In this document: positions 33,361-41,870 of the stretch, piece after piece
How the letters are laid out: each line of letters opens with the position of its first letter
Numbering within the stretch: position 1 is the stretch's first letter
NCBI RefSeq assembly: GCF_014648815.1
Contig: NZ_BMRV01000006.1
Span: forward strand, 248,001 to 312,000
From: Streptomyces flaveolus
GTDB taxonomy: Bacteria; Actinomycetota; Actinomycetes; Streptomycetales; Streptomycetaceae
Length of the DNA stretch: 64,000 nt
Direction of reading: 5' to 3'
Made by a program: the position numbers and the translations under genes
Notes under the pieces: model-generated
What the model was told of the DNA's origin: nothing
Database searches by the model: none
Seen by the model: only the letters and a program-made list of their open reading frames with translations

Positions 33361-34899
33361 ATGACTGAACTGCTGTTGACCGGCGCCCTGTTGCTGGCGG
33401 TGGCCGGAGCCGGGGCCGCCTGGTACTTCCGGCGCGCACGCGATCAGGCCCGGCGCCAGGCCGAACTGCTGCGCCGGCACGCCGACCGGCTCACCCTGCA
33501 ACTCCTCGCGGCCGAGCAGTGCGTGGGCCACTTCGCGACCACCGTGATTCCCGCCGCGGCCGGTGCCGGCCAGAACGGCGACGGCCACAAGGGCGCGCTC
33601 ACCGTCCCGCCGAACCTCGACGGCACCCCGCTCGCCGAGCGGCTGCTCGCCCTCCCCGGGGCGCTGGCCTCGGCGGTCGGCGAGATACGGGCGCAGGAGC
33701 GGGCGGCGGCCGCCCGGACCGCCGATCGGATCCGGCAGGACACGGAACGGCAGATCGCGCAGGTACGGGAGGAGTCCCTGGGCGTGGCCCGGGCCGCCGT
33801 ACGCGGGTTCGCCAACAACGTGGTGGCACGGGCGGCGCGGCTCGGCCGGTCCGTCAGCCAGGGTGTGCGGCGGCACATCTCGGACGAGGCGTACGCGACG
33901 CTGGTGGAGATCGACCACCTCACGCAGCAGATGCTGCTCACCGCGTCGGGGTACGCCGTGCTCGCCGGGGACAAGCTCTCGCGGCGCTGGCCCGCCACCT
34001 CGCTGACCGACATCGTGCGGGCGGCGATGGGCCGGATCGAGGGGTACGAGCGGATCAGGCACCCCGAGATGGGGACCGTCGCGGTCGAGGGACGCGCGGT
34101 GGAGGCGGTCGTGCACGCCCTCGCCGTGCTGCTGGACAACGCGCTGCGCTACTCCCCGCCCGCGGCCGGCGTCCACGTGTCGCTGGAGCAGGGCCACCAC
34201 GCGGTCTTCCTGGTCGTGGACGACGCCGGCCTGCGCATGGACGACGAGCGGCTGCTGTGGGCCAGCAACGTGATGTCCGGCGAGCAGCGCGACGACATCA
34301 CCCGCCTGGGCGCCCACCCCCAGACCGGGCTGCGCGTGGCGTCCCTGCTGGCGGAGAACTACGGCTTCCGGGTCGAGCTGACCGCGCCGAACATCTACCA
34401 GGGCACCCGGGCGATGATCGTGCTGCCGAAGAACCTGCTCGTCACGCCGGGACCGGCCGGCCCCGCCGTCGCCTCGACGCCGTCGGCCCCCGCGGTGCGG
34501 TCCGAGCCGGCCGTCGCACCGCCCGCCGCACCACCGGCCCCCGCGGTCGGGCCGGCACCGCGAGCCGTACCGGTTGCCGCCGCGGCCGCCCCGGCGGCCC
34601 TCGCGGCCGAGCCCGGACCACAGGCCGTCCCCGAGCCACAGGCCGCCGCGCCCGCCACCACCGCCAGCGGTCTGACCGTCCGCCGGCGCACCAAGGCTCC
34701 CGTCGCCGCGCGCCGCACCGCCGAGCCCGCCGCCGGGCCCGGCCGTCCCGCCGTCGCCGCCGCCTGGGCGGAAGGCACCCGCCGCGGCCGGCAGGACCAG
34801 CCCTCCCCGACCCCCGCCGGAACCGACGCGGCACACCGGACGGCCCCCGGCCCCGGACCCGACGCCGCACACGACGCCGCACCCGAAGAAGGACACTGA
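33361..34899 (+). CDS. cvnA: Conservon sensor protein CvnA (HATPase)
   Basis: This is the membrane sensor of a conservon. One N-terminal membrane helix (about 3-23) is followed by a coiled region. A histidine-kinase-like ATPase domain follows, with N box LLDNALRYSPP, G1 VVDDAGLRMD and a late GLRVASLLAENYG. No phospho-acceptor His box is evident. The last 150 residues are low-complexity Pro/Ala. The 512 residues match CvnA proteins. It leads an operon with roadblock, DUF742, GTPase and two P450 genes. Confidence 0.9.
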   Translation: MTELLLTGALLLAVAGAGAAWYFRRARDQARRQAELLRRHADRLTLQLLAAEQCVGHFATTVIPAAAGAGQNGDGHKGALTVPPNLDGTPLAERLLALPGALASAVGEIRAQERAAAARTADRIRQDTERQIAQVREESLGVARAAVRGFANNVVARAARLGRSVSQGVRRHISDEAYATLVEIDHLTQQMLLTASGYAVLAGDKLSRRWPATSLTDIVRAAMGRIEGYERIRHPEMGTVAVEGRAVEAVVHALAVLLDNALRYSPPAAGVHVSLEQGHHAVFLVVDDAGLRMDDERLLWASNVMSGEQRDDITRLGAHPQTGLRVASLLAENYGFRVELTAPNIYQGTRAMIVLPKNLLVTPGPAGPAVASTPSAPAVRSEPAVAPPAAPPAPAVGPAPRAVPVAAAAAPAALAAEPGPQAVPEPQAAAPATTASGLTVRRRTKAPVAARRTAEPAAGPGRPAVAAAWAEGTRRGRQDQPSPTPAGTDAAHRTAPGPGPDAAHDAAPEEGH

Positions 34900-34901
34900 T
34901 C

Positions 34902-35324
34902 GTGCGAGACACACACACCAACAGCCTGGGCTGGCTGCTCGACCAGGAGCTCGGCACCGTCGAGGGCGTCCGCTACGCCGTCCTGATGAGCAGCGACGGT
35001 CTGCTGAAGGCCCGGACCGAGACGATCGGCCAGGACGACGGGGAGAAGTTCGCCGCGCTGACGGCGGCGCTGCGGGCCGCGGGCAAGGCGTGGGACGAGT
35101 TCACCGGCGGCCAGGGCATGCGGCAGCTGCTGATCGAGTCGGTCGGCTGCATCGGTCTGACGACCACCGCCGCGAGGAACACCATGCTGTCGGTGTGCAC
35201 GACCGGTCCGGACGCCGATGTCGGGCTGATCTCCCATCACATGGTGCGGCTCGCCACCCGACTGGGGCACGAACTGGGCACCGAGGAGCGCGTGCCGGCC
35301 GCGGAAGGCGGCTCGCCGGCATGA
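34902..35324 (+). CDS. cvnB: Conservon roadblock/LC7 protein CvnB
   Basis: This is a 140-residue roadblock/LC7 domain protein (LGWLLDQELGTVEGVRYAVLM, then LLIESVGCIGLT). It is thought to act as a GTPase-activating or scaffold partner for CvnD. GTG at 34902 has GAAGG upstream. It starts two bases after cvnA ends and overlaps cvnC by four. Confidence 0.9.
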   Translation: MRDTHTNSLGWLLDQELGTVEGVRYAVLMSSDGLLKARTETIGQDDGEKFAALTAALRAAGKAWDEFTGGQGMRQLLIESVGCIGLTTTAARNTMLSVCTTGPDADVGLISHHMVRLATRLGHELGTEERVPAAEGGSPA

Positions 35325-35674
35325 CGGGGCCGCGGCGTGACCCCGACATGGTCAGGCCCTACGTCCGCACCGGCGGTCAGGTCCGTGCCCGTGACGACGT
35401 GCGCCTGGAGAGCGTGCTCATCGCCGCCTCCGGGCCCACGGACGCCCTCGGCCCGGACGCCCGCCGGGTGATGCGGCTGTTCGCCGGCGCGGAGGGCGGC
35501 CTGGCCGTCGCGGACATCGCCGCCGCGCTGGAGCTGCCGCCGTCCACGGTGCGCATCCTCGTCTCCTCCCTGATGGACTCCGGCCACCTGGCCAGCCCGG
35601 TCGCGGCGAGCGATCACCAGCCCGAATCCGACCTGTTGCAGGAGGTACTGCGTGGACTGCGCTCCATGGTCTGA
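35321..35674 (+). CDS. cvnC: Conservon DUF742 protein CvnC
   Basis: This is a 117-residue DUF742 protein with a winged-helix-like C-terminal half (GLAVADIAAALELPPSTVRIL). The opening RPYVRTGG is typical of CvnC. It is a member of the membrane-associated complex made with CvnA, B and D. Its start overlaps cvnB and its end overlaps cvnD by 23 bases. Confidence 0.9.
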   Translation: MTGPRRDPDMVRPYVRTGGQVRARDDVRLESVLIAASGPTDALGPDARRVMRLFAGAEGGLAVADIAAALELPPSTVRILVSSLMDSGHLASPVAASDHQPESDLLQEVLRGLRSMV

Positions 35675-36272
35675 CCCGCCCGTCACCTACGTCCCGGCCA
35701 CGGTGACGCGGTCGGCCAAGATCGTGGTCGCGGGGGGTTTCGGCGTCGGCAAGACGACGCTGATCGGCAGCGTCTCGGAAGTGAAGCCCCTGCGGATGGA
35801 GGAACCCATCACGCAGGAGAGCGCGGGCGTGGACGATCTGCGGGGCACCCCGCACAAGACCACGACCACGGTGGCGATGGACTTCGGCCGCATCCACATG
35901 GCCGGCGGCCGTATCGCGCTGTATCTGTTCGGGCTGCCGGGGCAGGCCCGTTTCCAGCCGCTGTGGGAGGACCTGGCCGAGGGTGCGCTCGGCTGTCTCG
36001 TCCTGGCCGACACCCGCGACCTCGACGCCTCCCACGACGCCCTCGGCCTCCTGGACAACGGCGGCATACCGTACGCCGTCGCCATCAACACCTTCCCCGG
36101 CGCGCCGGACTACCCCGAGCCGGAGCTGCGCGAGGCCCTGGCCCTCGACCCGTTCACTCCGCTGACGGCCTGCGACGCCCGCGACCGCACGTCGTCCCTG
36201 CACGCCCTGATCACGCTCACCGAGTACCTCTCCGAGCACCGCTCGGCCGCCCTCCTGGAGTCCCGCCGATGA
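35652..36272 (+). CDS. cvnD: Conservon GTPase CvnD
   Basis: This is a small GTPase-like protein of 206 residues. The P-loop is GGFGVGKTTLI, the switch II region appears as LFGLPGQARF and the guanine site as AINTF. It completes the G-protein-like signalling set. The GTG start lies inside cvnC, and its stop overlaps the first P450 gene (ATGA), which supports full translational coupling. Confidence 0.9.
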   Translation: MDCAPWSDPPVTYVPATVTRSAKIVVAGGFGVGKTTLIGSVSEVKPLRMEEPITQESAGVDDLRGTPHKTTTTVAMDFGRIHMAGGRIALYLFGLPGQARFQPLWEDLAEGALGCLVLADTRDLDASHDALGLLDNGGIPYAVAINTFPGAPDYPEPELREALALDPFTPLTACDARDRTSSLHALITLTEYLSEHRSAALLESRR

Positions 36273-37489
36273 CGATGCCGTCCGCCGCGTCCGCGCCGAC
36301 GAGCCCGCCGGGGCGGATCGCCCTGTACACCGCGGAGTTCGCCGCCGACCCGCACGCCGCGTACCGGCGCATGCGCCGCACCCACGGCCCCCTCGTCCCG
36401 GTCGACCTGGCGCCCGGTGTTCCGGCGACCCTGGTGATCGGCTACTACCAGGCCCGCCGCATCCTCAACGACCCGCTGCACTTCCCGGCCGATCCCCGCG
36501 CGTGGGAGAAGCTGATCCCGGCGTCCTGCCCGGTCAGGCCGATGATGGAGTGGCGCCCCAACGCGCTGCGTTCCGGCGGCGCCGAGCACGCCCGCTACCG
36601 CGGAGCGAACACCGCCGCGATCGGCGGGGTCGACCAGCACGGCCTGCGGTCCCTCGTCGAGAAGGTCGCCTCCGGGGCCATCGACGACTTCCGGGGGCAG
36701 GGCGAGGCGGACCTGCTCTCCCAGTACGCGTTCCCGATCGCCTTCCGGGTCCTGAGCGCGCTGCTGGGCTGCCCGGACGAGATCGGCGTGCGCATCGCCG
36801 ACGGGATGGCGAAGATCTTCGACACCACGAACGCCGAGCAGGGCAACCAGATCCTCGGCCAGGCCGTCGCCGACCTGGTGAACCTGCGCCGGCAGCACCC
36901 CGGCGACGACATCACGTCCCGGCTGATCACCCACTCCGCCCGGCTGGACGACGAGGAGATGGGCCACCAGCTCGTCACGCTCTACGGCGCCGGGATCGAG
37001 CCGTTGACCAACCTGATCAGCAACACCGTGCTGAAGATCCTCACCGACGAGGAGTTCTCCGCCGACCTGCACGCCGGGCTGTCCACGGTGCGCGACGCGC
37101 TCGACGCCGTCCTCTACACCGACCCGCCCATGGCGAACTACTGCATCTCGTACCCCCCGTACCCGATCGACGTGGACGGGGTCCTCCTGCCCGCCGACCA
37201 GCCGGTCGTGATCTCCATGGCGGCCGCCAACAACGACCCGGCGCTCACCGACGGCGTGCCCGAGGGCCGCCACACGGGCAACCGCGCCCACCTGGCCTGG
37301 AGCATCGGCCCGCACACCTGCCCCGCCCGCTCGCACGCCTACCTCATCGCGGAGACCGCGGTCACCCACCTCCTCGACGCGCTGCCCGAGACGGACCTCG
37401 CCGTGCCGGCCGCCGAACTCGTCTGGCGCCCGGGCCCGTTCCACCGCGCCCTGGAATCCCTGCCCGTCACCTTCCCCGCCGCCACCTAA
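36269..37489 (+). CDS. Conservon cytochrome P450, CYP157-like, without EXXR
   Basis: This is a 406-residue P450-fold protein. The heme ligand is in WSIGPHTCPARSHA, where the usual Phe is Trp. The I-helix shows GAGIEPLTN. The K-helix EXXR motif, normally invariant, reads AVLY here (in DAVLYTDPP). Loss of EXXR is known for the CYP157 family of conservon P450s. So this is an inherited feature rather than decay, since the frame and length are intact. A role in electron transfer or sensing with the second P450 is inferred. Confidence 0.85.
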   Translation: MTMPSAASAPTSPPGRIALYTAEFAADPHAAYRRMRRTHGPLVPVDLAPGVPATLVIGYYQARRILNDPLHFPADPRAWEKLIPASCPVRPMMEWRPNALRSGGAEHARYRGANTAAIGGVDQHGLRSLVEKVASGAIDDFRGQGEADLLSQYAFPIAFRVLSALLGCPDEIGVRIADGMAKIFDTTNAEQGNQILGQAVADLVNLRRQHPGDDITSRLITHSARLDDEEMGHQLVTLYGAGIEPLTNLISNTVLKILTDEEFSADLHAGLSTVRDALDAVLYTDPPMANYCISYPPYPIDVDGVLLPADQPVVISMAAANNDPALTDGVPEGRHTGNRAHLAWSIGPHTCPARSHAYLIAETAVTHLLDALPETDLAVPAAELVWRPGPFHRALESLPVTFPAAT

Positions 37490-37499
37490 GGAGCCCGCC

Positions 37500-38726
37500 A
37501 TGTCCGACCAGCAGTCTCCCCTCGTCCTCGACCCCGCCGGCGCCGACCACCACGCCGAGCACCGTGCCCTGCGCGCCCGCGGTCCGGCCACCCGGGTGGA
37601 CGTCCTCGGTGTGGAAGCCTGGTCGGTCTCCGACCCCGCTCTGCTCAAACAGCTGCTCACCGGGCCCGACGTCTCCAAGGACGCCCGGGCGCACTGGCCC
37701 GCCTTCGGGCAGGTGGTCGGCACCTGGCCGCTCGCCCTGTGGGTGGCGGTGGAGAACATGTTCACCGCGTACGGTCCCCACCACCGCAAGCTGCGCCGGC
37801 TGGTGGCGCCCGCCTTCAGCGCCCGCCGCATCGCCCACATGCGGCCGTCCGTCGAGGGCATGGTGGACGGGCTCGTCGACCGTCTCGCGGGGCTCCCCGC
37901 CGGAGAGCCGGTCGATCTGCGCCAGGAGCTGGCCTACCCGCTGCCCATCGCGGTGATCGGGCACCTCATGGGTGTGCCCGAGAGCCGGCGGGACGGCTTC
38001 CGTGCCCTCGTGGACGGTGTCTTCGACACCACGCTGAGCCAGGAGGAGGCACAGGCCAACACCGCCCGGCTGTACGCGACCCTGGACCAGCTCATCGCCG
38101 ACAAGCGCAGCACCCCGGGCGACGACATGACGTCCCTGCTCATCGCCGCGCGGGACGACGAGAGCGACGGCGCGGGCCTGTCGCACGAAGAGCTGCGCGA
38201 CACCCTGCTGCTGATGATCAGCGCCGGCTACGAGACCACCGTCAACGTCATCGACCAGGCCGTGCACACCCTGCTGACCCGGCCCGACCAACTCGAACTG
38301 GTCCGCAAGGGTGCCGTCACCTGGGACGACGTCGTCGAGGAGACGCTGCGTCACGAGCCGGCGGTCAAGCACCTGCCGCTCCGGTTCGCCGTCACGGACA
38401 TCCCCCTGCCCGACGGGCAGACCATCGCCCGCGGTGAGGCGATCCTCGCGTCCTACGCCGCCGCCAACCGTCACCCCGCATGGCACGACGACGCCGACAC
38501 GTTCGACGCGGCCCGCACGGTCAAGGACCACCTGGCGTTCGGGCACGGCGTCCACTTCTGCCTCGGCGCGCCCCTCGCCCGCATGGAGGTCACCCTCGCG
38601 CTCCGGAGCCTTTTCGACCGCTTCCCGGACATCCGCCTCGCCGATCCCTCGGCCGAACTCCCGGCCGTGCCCTCGCTGATCAGCAACGGCCACCAGCGGC
38701 TCCCGGTGCTGTTGCACGCCGGCTGA
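37500..38726 (+). CDS. Conservon cytochrome P450, CYP156-like, canonical
   Basis: This is a 408-residue cytosolic P450 with the full motif set. The I-helix is SAGYETT, the K-helix is EETLR (EXXR), and the heme loop is FGHGVHFCLGAPLAR. It starts ten bases after the EXXR-less P450, with AAGGAG seven bases upstream. It closes the conservon operon and is followed by a strong terminator. The substrate is unknown. Confidence 0.9.
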   Translation: MSDQQSPLVLDPAGADHHAEHRALRARGPATRVDVLGVEAWSVSDPALLKQLLTGPDVSKDARAHWPAFGQVVGTWPLALWVAVENMFTAYGPHHRKLRRLVAPAFSARRIAHMRPSVEGMVDGLVDRLAGLPAGEPVDLRQELAYPLPIAVIGHLMGVPESRRDGFRALVDGVFDTTLSQEEAQANTARLYATLDQLIADKRSTPGDDMTSLLIAARDDESDGAGLSHEELRDTLLLMISAGYETTVNVIDQAVHTLLTRPDQLELVRKGAVTWDDVVEETLRHEPAVKHLPLRFAVTDIPLPDGQTIARGEAILASYAAANRHPAWHDDADTFDAARTVKDHLAFGHGVHFCLGAPLARMEVTLALRSLFDRFPDIRLADPSAELPAVPSLISNGHQRLPVLLHAG

Positions 38727-38732
38727 GCAGCG

Positions 38733-38768
38733 GGACGGCCCGCCCCGGTGTGTCGGGGCGGGCCGTCC
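38733..38768. terminator. Bidirectional terminator after the conservon
   Basis: A perfect 15-bp stem (GGACGGCCCGCCCCG and its complement) has a 6-base loop. It lies seven bases after the P450 stop and 17 bases before the convergent AhpD-like gene. Confidence 0.75.
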
Positions 38769-38784
38769 GGCTGGCGGGCGGGCG

Positions 38785-39255
38785 TCAGCCGAACATGCCC
38801 GGCTCGTAGTCGCCCGCCGGCTGCTGGGTGATGACGTTCAGCCGGTTGTACGTGTTGATGAGGGCGATCAGGCCGGCCAGCGCGGCGAGCTGGTCCTCGT
38901 CGTAGTGCTCCGCCGCGTTCGCCCAGGCCTCGTCGGTGACGCCGTGGCCGTCGGCGATGCGGGTGCCCTGCTCGGTCAGCTCCAGGGCAGCCCGCTCGGC
39001 GTCGGTGAAGACCTTGGCCTCCCGCCAGGCGGCGACCAGGTTGAGGCGCAGCGAGGTCTCACCCGCCTTCGCGGCGTCCTTGGTGTGCATGTCGAGGCAG
39101 AAGCCGCAGCCGTTGATCTGGCTGGCGCGGATCTTCACCAGCTCCTGGGTGGCGGCCGGCAGCCCCGAGTCCGTCAGGACCTTGCCCGCCGAGTTGATGT
39201 GCCGCAGGAGCTTGCCGGCGATCGGGTTGCCGAAGAGGTTGAGGCGAGCGTCCAT
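38785..39255 (-). CDS. AhpD-like carboxymuconolactone decarboxylase family protein
   Basis: This is a 156-residue AhpD-fold protein with the redox CxxC and His pattern CGFCLDMHTKDA. It likely acts as a peroxidase or in thiol redox. GGAGG precedes the ATG at 39255 by nine bases. It is opposite the conservon and separated from it by the shared terminator. Confidence 0.88.
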   Translation of the reverse strand: MDARLNLFGNPIAGKLLRHINSAGKVLTDSGLPAATQELVKIRASQINGCGFCLDMHTKDAAKAGETSLRLNLVAAWREAKVFTDAERAALELTEQGTRIADGHGVTDEAWANAAEHYDEDQLAALAGLIALINTYNRLNVITQQPAGDYEPGMFG

Positions 39256-39483
39256 GGTGGGTTCCTCCGTCGTGGGTTCGGCCGTTCGGCCGTTGCCGTA
39301 TCGCGTTACACAGCTACGACGGAACGCGGAGGAGTGGTGTGACAGGCCGACCGCCAAAGACGGTGTGACCTGCACCACAGTGGACGCCGGCAGTCGTCCG
39401 CCCCGGCGCGGGTGCCGTGCCCGGCGGGGATTAGCCTCGGTCTGAAAAGACGGAGAAAAGCAGGAGAAAAGCAGGAGGCAGGC

Positions 39484-39786
39484 ATGGCGAAGGTTCCCAG
39501 CGCGGTGGTCGCGGCGAGCGGTCTCGTCGGCGGGTACGGCGTGGCCCGCTGGACCAAGAAGCGGCAGCTCGGCGGGGCCGTGCTCGCCGTCGCCGGGGCC
39601 GCCGCCGCGCAGCAGTGGCGCCGGCGGGCCGGCGGGAAGGCCGCCGGGGCGCTGACGGCCGCGTACGTCGCCGGTTTCGCCGGGTCCCACCCGCTCGCCA
39701 AGAAGGTGGGCGCCTGGCCCGCCGTGTTCGGGGTCGCCGGTGCCGTCGCGCTGGCCTCCTGGGCGGTCGCCGACCGACGGGCCTGA
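39484..39786 (+). CDS. Small membrane protein, unknown function
   Basis: This is a 100-residue protein with four weak hydrophobic stretches rich in Ala, Gly and Val. Basic turns separate them (RWTKKRQLGG, QQWRRRAGGK). AGGAGG lies five bases before the ATG at 39484. No family was recognised. Confidence 0.65.
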   Translation: MAKVPSAVVAASGLVGGYGVARWTKKRQLGGAVLAVAGAAAAQQWRRRAGGKAAGALTAAYVAGFAGSHPLAKKVGAWPAVFGVAGAVALASWAVADRRA

Positions 39787-39811
39787 CCTCCTCGGCCCAG
39801 GTCGACACCCC

Positions 39812-40171
39812 CTAGGAGTGGTGCGTCAGCACGTTCACCACGCGCCCGCTCGGGTCCCGTACGAAGAAGCGCCGTACGCCCCACTCCTCGTCCCGCAGCT
39901 CCCGTACGATCTCCGCGCCCGACGCGACGACCTGCGCGTGGACCGCGTCGACGTCCTCGACCTCCACGCTCAGGTCGGGGACGACGGGCCCGGTGCGCTC
40001 CTCGGTGAAGAAGCTGACCTGGGCGGTGGGGACGGACGGTGAGGCCATGGTCGACACCCATCCCATGTCCATGACCTCCTCGAAGCCCAGCAGGCCGTAG
40101 AAGTCACGGCCGGCGGCCAGTTCCTCCGCGGACCCGGCGTGGATGTTGGGGACGATCCTGCGGACGGTCAT
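39812..40171 (-). CDS. VOC (glyoxalase/bleomycin-resistance) family protein
   Basis: This is a 119-residue vicinal-oxygen-chelate fold protein. Paired beta-alpha-beta units are visible (FYGLLGFEEVMDMGWV and DLSVEVEDVDAVHAQ), with FFVRDPSGRVVNVL at the end. Metal ligands cannot be fixed. It is encoded alone, 49 bases after the MFS gene end and in the same direction. Confidence 0.84.
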   Translation of the reverse strand: MTVRRIVPNIHAGSAEELAAGRDFYGLLGFEEVMDMGWVSTMASPSVPTAQVSFFTEERTGPVVPDLSVEVEDVDAVHAQVVASGAEIVRELRDEEWGVRRFFVRDPSGRVVNVLTHHS

Positions 40172-40220
40172 CGAAGGCTCCTCGCGGTCGGCCGGGTCGG
40201 GAGGCGGGTCGGCCCGGACT

Positions 40221-41741
40221 CTACGCCGTGGCGGTGCCCGTGCCCGGCGCTTCCTTCGTTCCCGCGCCCGCCTGCGCGGTCGACAGCGGCTCCGCGATGT
40301 CCTCCAGGGAGCGGCGTTCCGCCTTCACCGCCAGGAACGCGGCCACCAGGCCGGCCGCGCACATCAGCCCGGCGCCGATCTGGAAGGCGAGCACCGTGTC
40401 GCCGACCACGCCGGACTCCGTGAGGTCGGCGAAGAGCAGCGGGCCGCTGATACCGCCGGCGGCGGTGCCGAGGGCGTAGAAGAAGGCGATGGCCATCGCC
40501 CGGGTCTCCATGGGGAAGATCTCGGAGACGGTCAGATACGCGCTGGAGGCGCCCGCGGAGGCGAAGAACAGCACCACGCACCAGCAGGCCGTCATGGTGT
40601 CGGCCGTCAGCGAGCCCCGGTCGAAGAGCCACGCCGTGATGAACAGCAGGACACCCGACAGCAGGTACGTGCCCGAGATCATGATCCGGCGGCCGACCGT
40701 GTCGAACAGCTTGCCGAGCAGCAGCGGGCCGAGGAAGTTGCCGGCGGCGATGACGGCGAAGTAGTAGCCGGTCTGACCGGTCGGCACGTCGAAGAAGGTG
40801 ATCAGGATCGTGCCGAAGCCGAAGGTGATGGCGTTGTAGAGGAACGCCTGGCCGATGAAGAGGGACAGGCCGAGGACCGCGCGGCGCGGGTACTTGCCGA
40901 AGACGGTCTTGGCGATCAGGCCGAAGCCGATGCTCTTGCGCTGGTGGATGGTGATCTCACCGGCCGGCCGCGGCAGCGGCTCCCCCTTCTCCTGCTCGAT
41001 CTCCCGTTCGACCGTGGAGACGAGTTTCTCCGCCTCGTCGCCGTAGCCGTGGATGAACTGCCAGCGTGGGCTCTCCGGGACATGCCGGCGCACCAGCAGG
41101 ATGACCAGGCCGAGGACCACACCGAGGGCGAAGCTGAGCCGCCAGCCGAGGTCCTTCGGGAAGATGTCCGTGTCCAGCATGACGATGGACAGCAGGGAAC
41201 CGCCGATGGCGCCCAGCCAGTAGCTGCCGTTGATGATGAGGTCGACCCGGCCCCGGTACTGGGACGGGATCAGCTCGTCGATCGCCGAGTTGATGGCCGC
41301 GTACTCGCCGCCGATGCCGAAACCGGTGAGGAACCGGAACAGGAAGAACCACCAGGACTCGAAGGACACGGCGGTCAGCGCGGTCGCCGCCAGATACACG
41401 ACCAGCGTCACCATGAACAGCTTCTTGCGGCCGTGGCGGTCGGTCAGCCAGCCGAAGAACAGCGCGCCCGCGCAGGCACCGGCCACGTAGAGGGCGGCGG
41501 CCAGGCCGGTGATCTGGGCGGAGCTGATGTCCAGGCCGCTGCCGTCCTCGGCGATCCGGCCGGCCACGTTGCCGACGATCGTGACCTCCAGGCCGTCCAG
41601 GATCCAGACGGTGCCGAGACCGATCACGATCATCCAGTGCCACCGGGACCAGGGCAGCCGGTCCAGGCGGGCGGGGACCGCCGTGGTGACGGTTCCCGTG
41701 GCGGCGGGCACGGAGTTGGGCGACGACGATTCCGCAGGCAT
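40221..41741 (-). CDS. MFS transporter, sugar/metabolite porter type
   Basis: This is a 12-helix proton symporter of 506 residues. The family motifs are seen: GWLTDRHGRKK after helix 2, GFGIGGEYAAINSAIDELIP in helix 4 and a long central cytoplasmic loop (EREIEQEKGEPLPRP). The resemblance is to metabolite:proton symporters of the sugar porter superfamily. ATG 41741 has GGGAG six bases upstream. The substrate is unknown. Confidence 0.86.
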   Translation of the reverse strand: MPAESSSPNSVPAATGTVTTAVPARLDRLPWSRWHWMIVIGLGTVWILDGLEVTIVGNVAGRIAEDGSGLDISSAQITGLAAALYVAGACAGALFFGWLTDRHGRKKLFMVTLVVYLAATALTAVSFESWWFFLFRFLTGFGIGGEYAAINSAIDELIPSQYRGRVDLIINGSYWLGAIGGSLLSIVMLDTDIFPKDLGWRLSFALGVVLGLVILLVRRHVPESPRWQFIHGYGDEAEKLVSTVEREIEQEKGEPLPRPAGEITIHQRKSIGFGLIAKTVFGKYPRRAVLGLSLFIGQAFLYNAITFGFGTILITFFDVPTGQTGYYFAVIAAGNFLGPLLLGKLFDTVGRRIMISGTYLLSGVLLFITAWLFDRGSLTADTMTACWCVVLFFASAGASSAYLTVSEIFPMETRAMAIAFFYALGTAAGGISGPLLFADLTESGVVGDTVLAFQIGAGLMCAAGLVAAFLAVKAERRSLEDIAEPLSTAQAGAGTKEAPGTGTATA

Positions 41742-41870
41742 GGCTCCCTCTCCGTCGAGGACCGTGGGACGACGCCGCCCGGTCCCGCGGTGCCGTGCGG
41801 CGCCGCCGGACCGAGCGATCGAAACCCGTGTGCCCCCGACCGGGGCGGGCACGCCCGGCCGATCGAGGGG

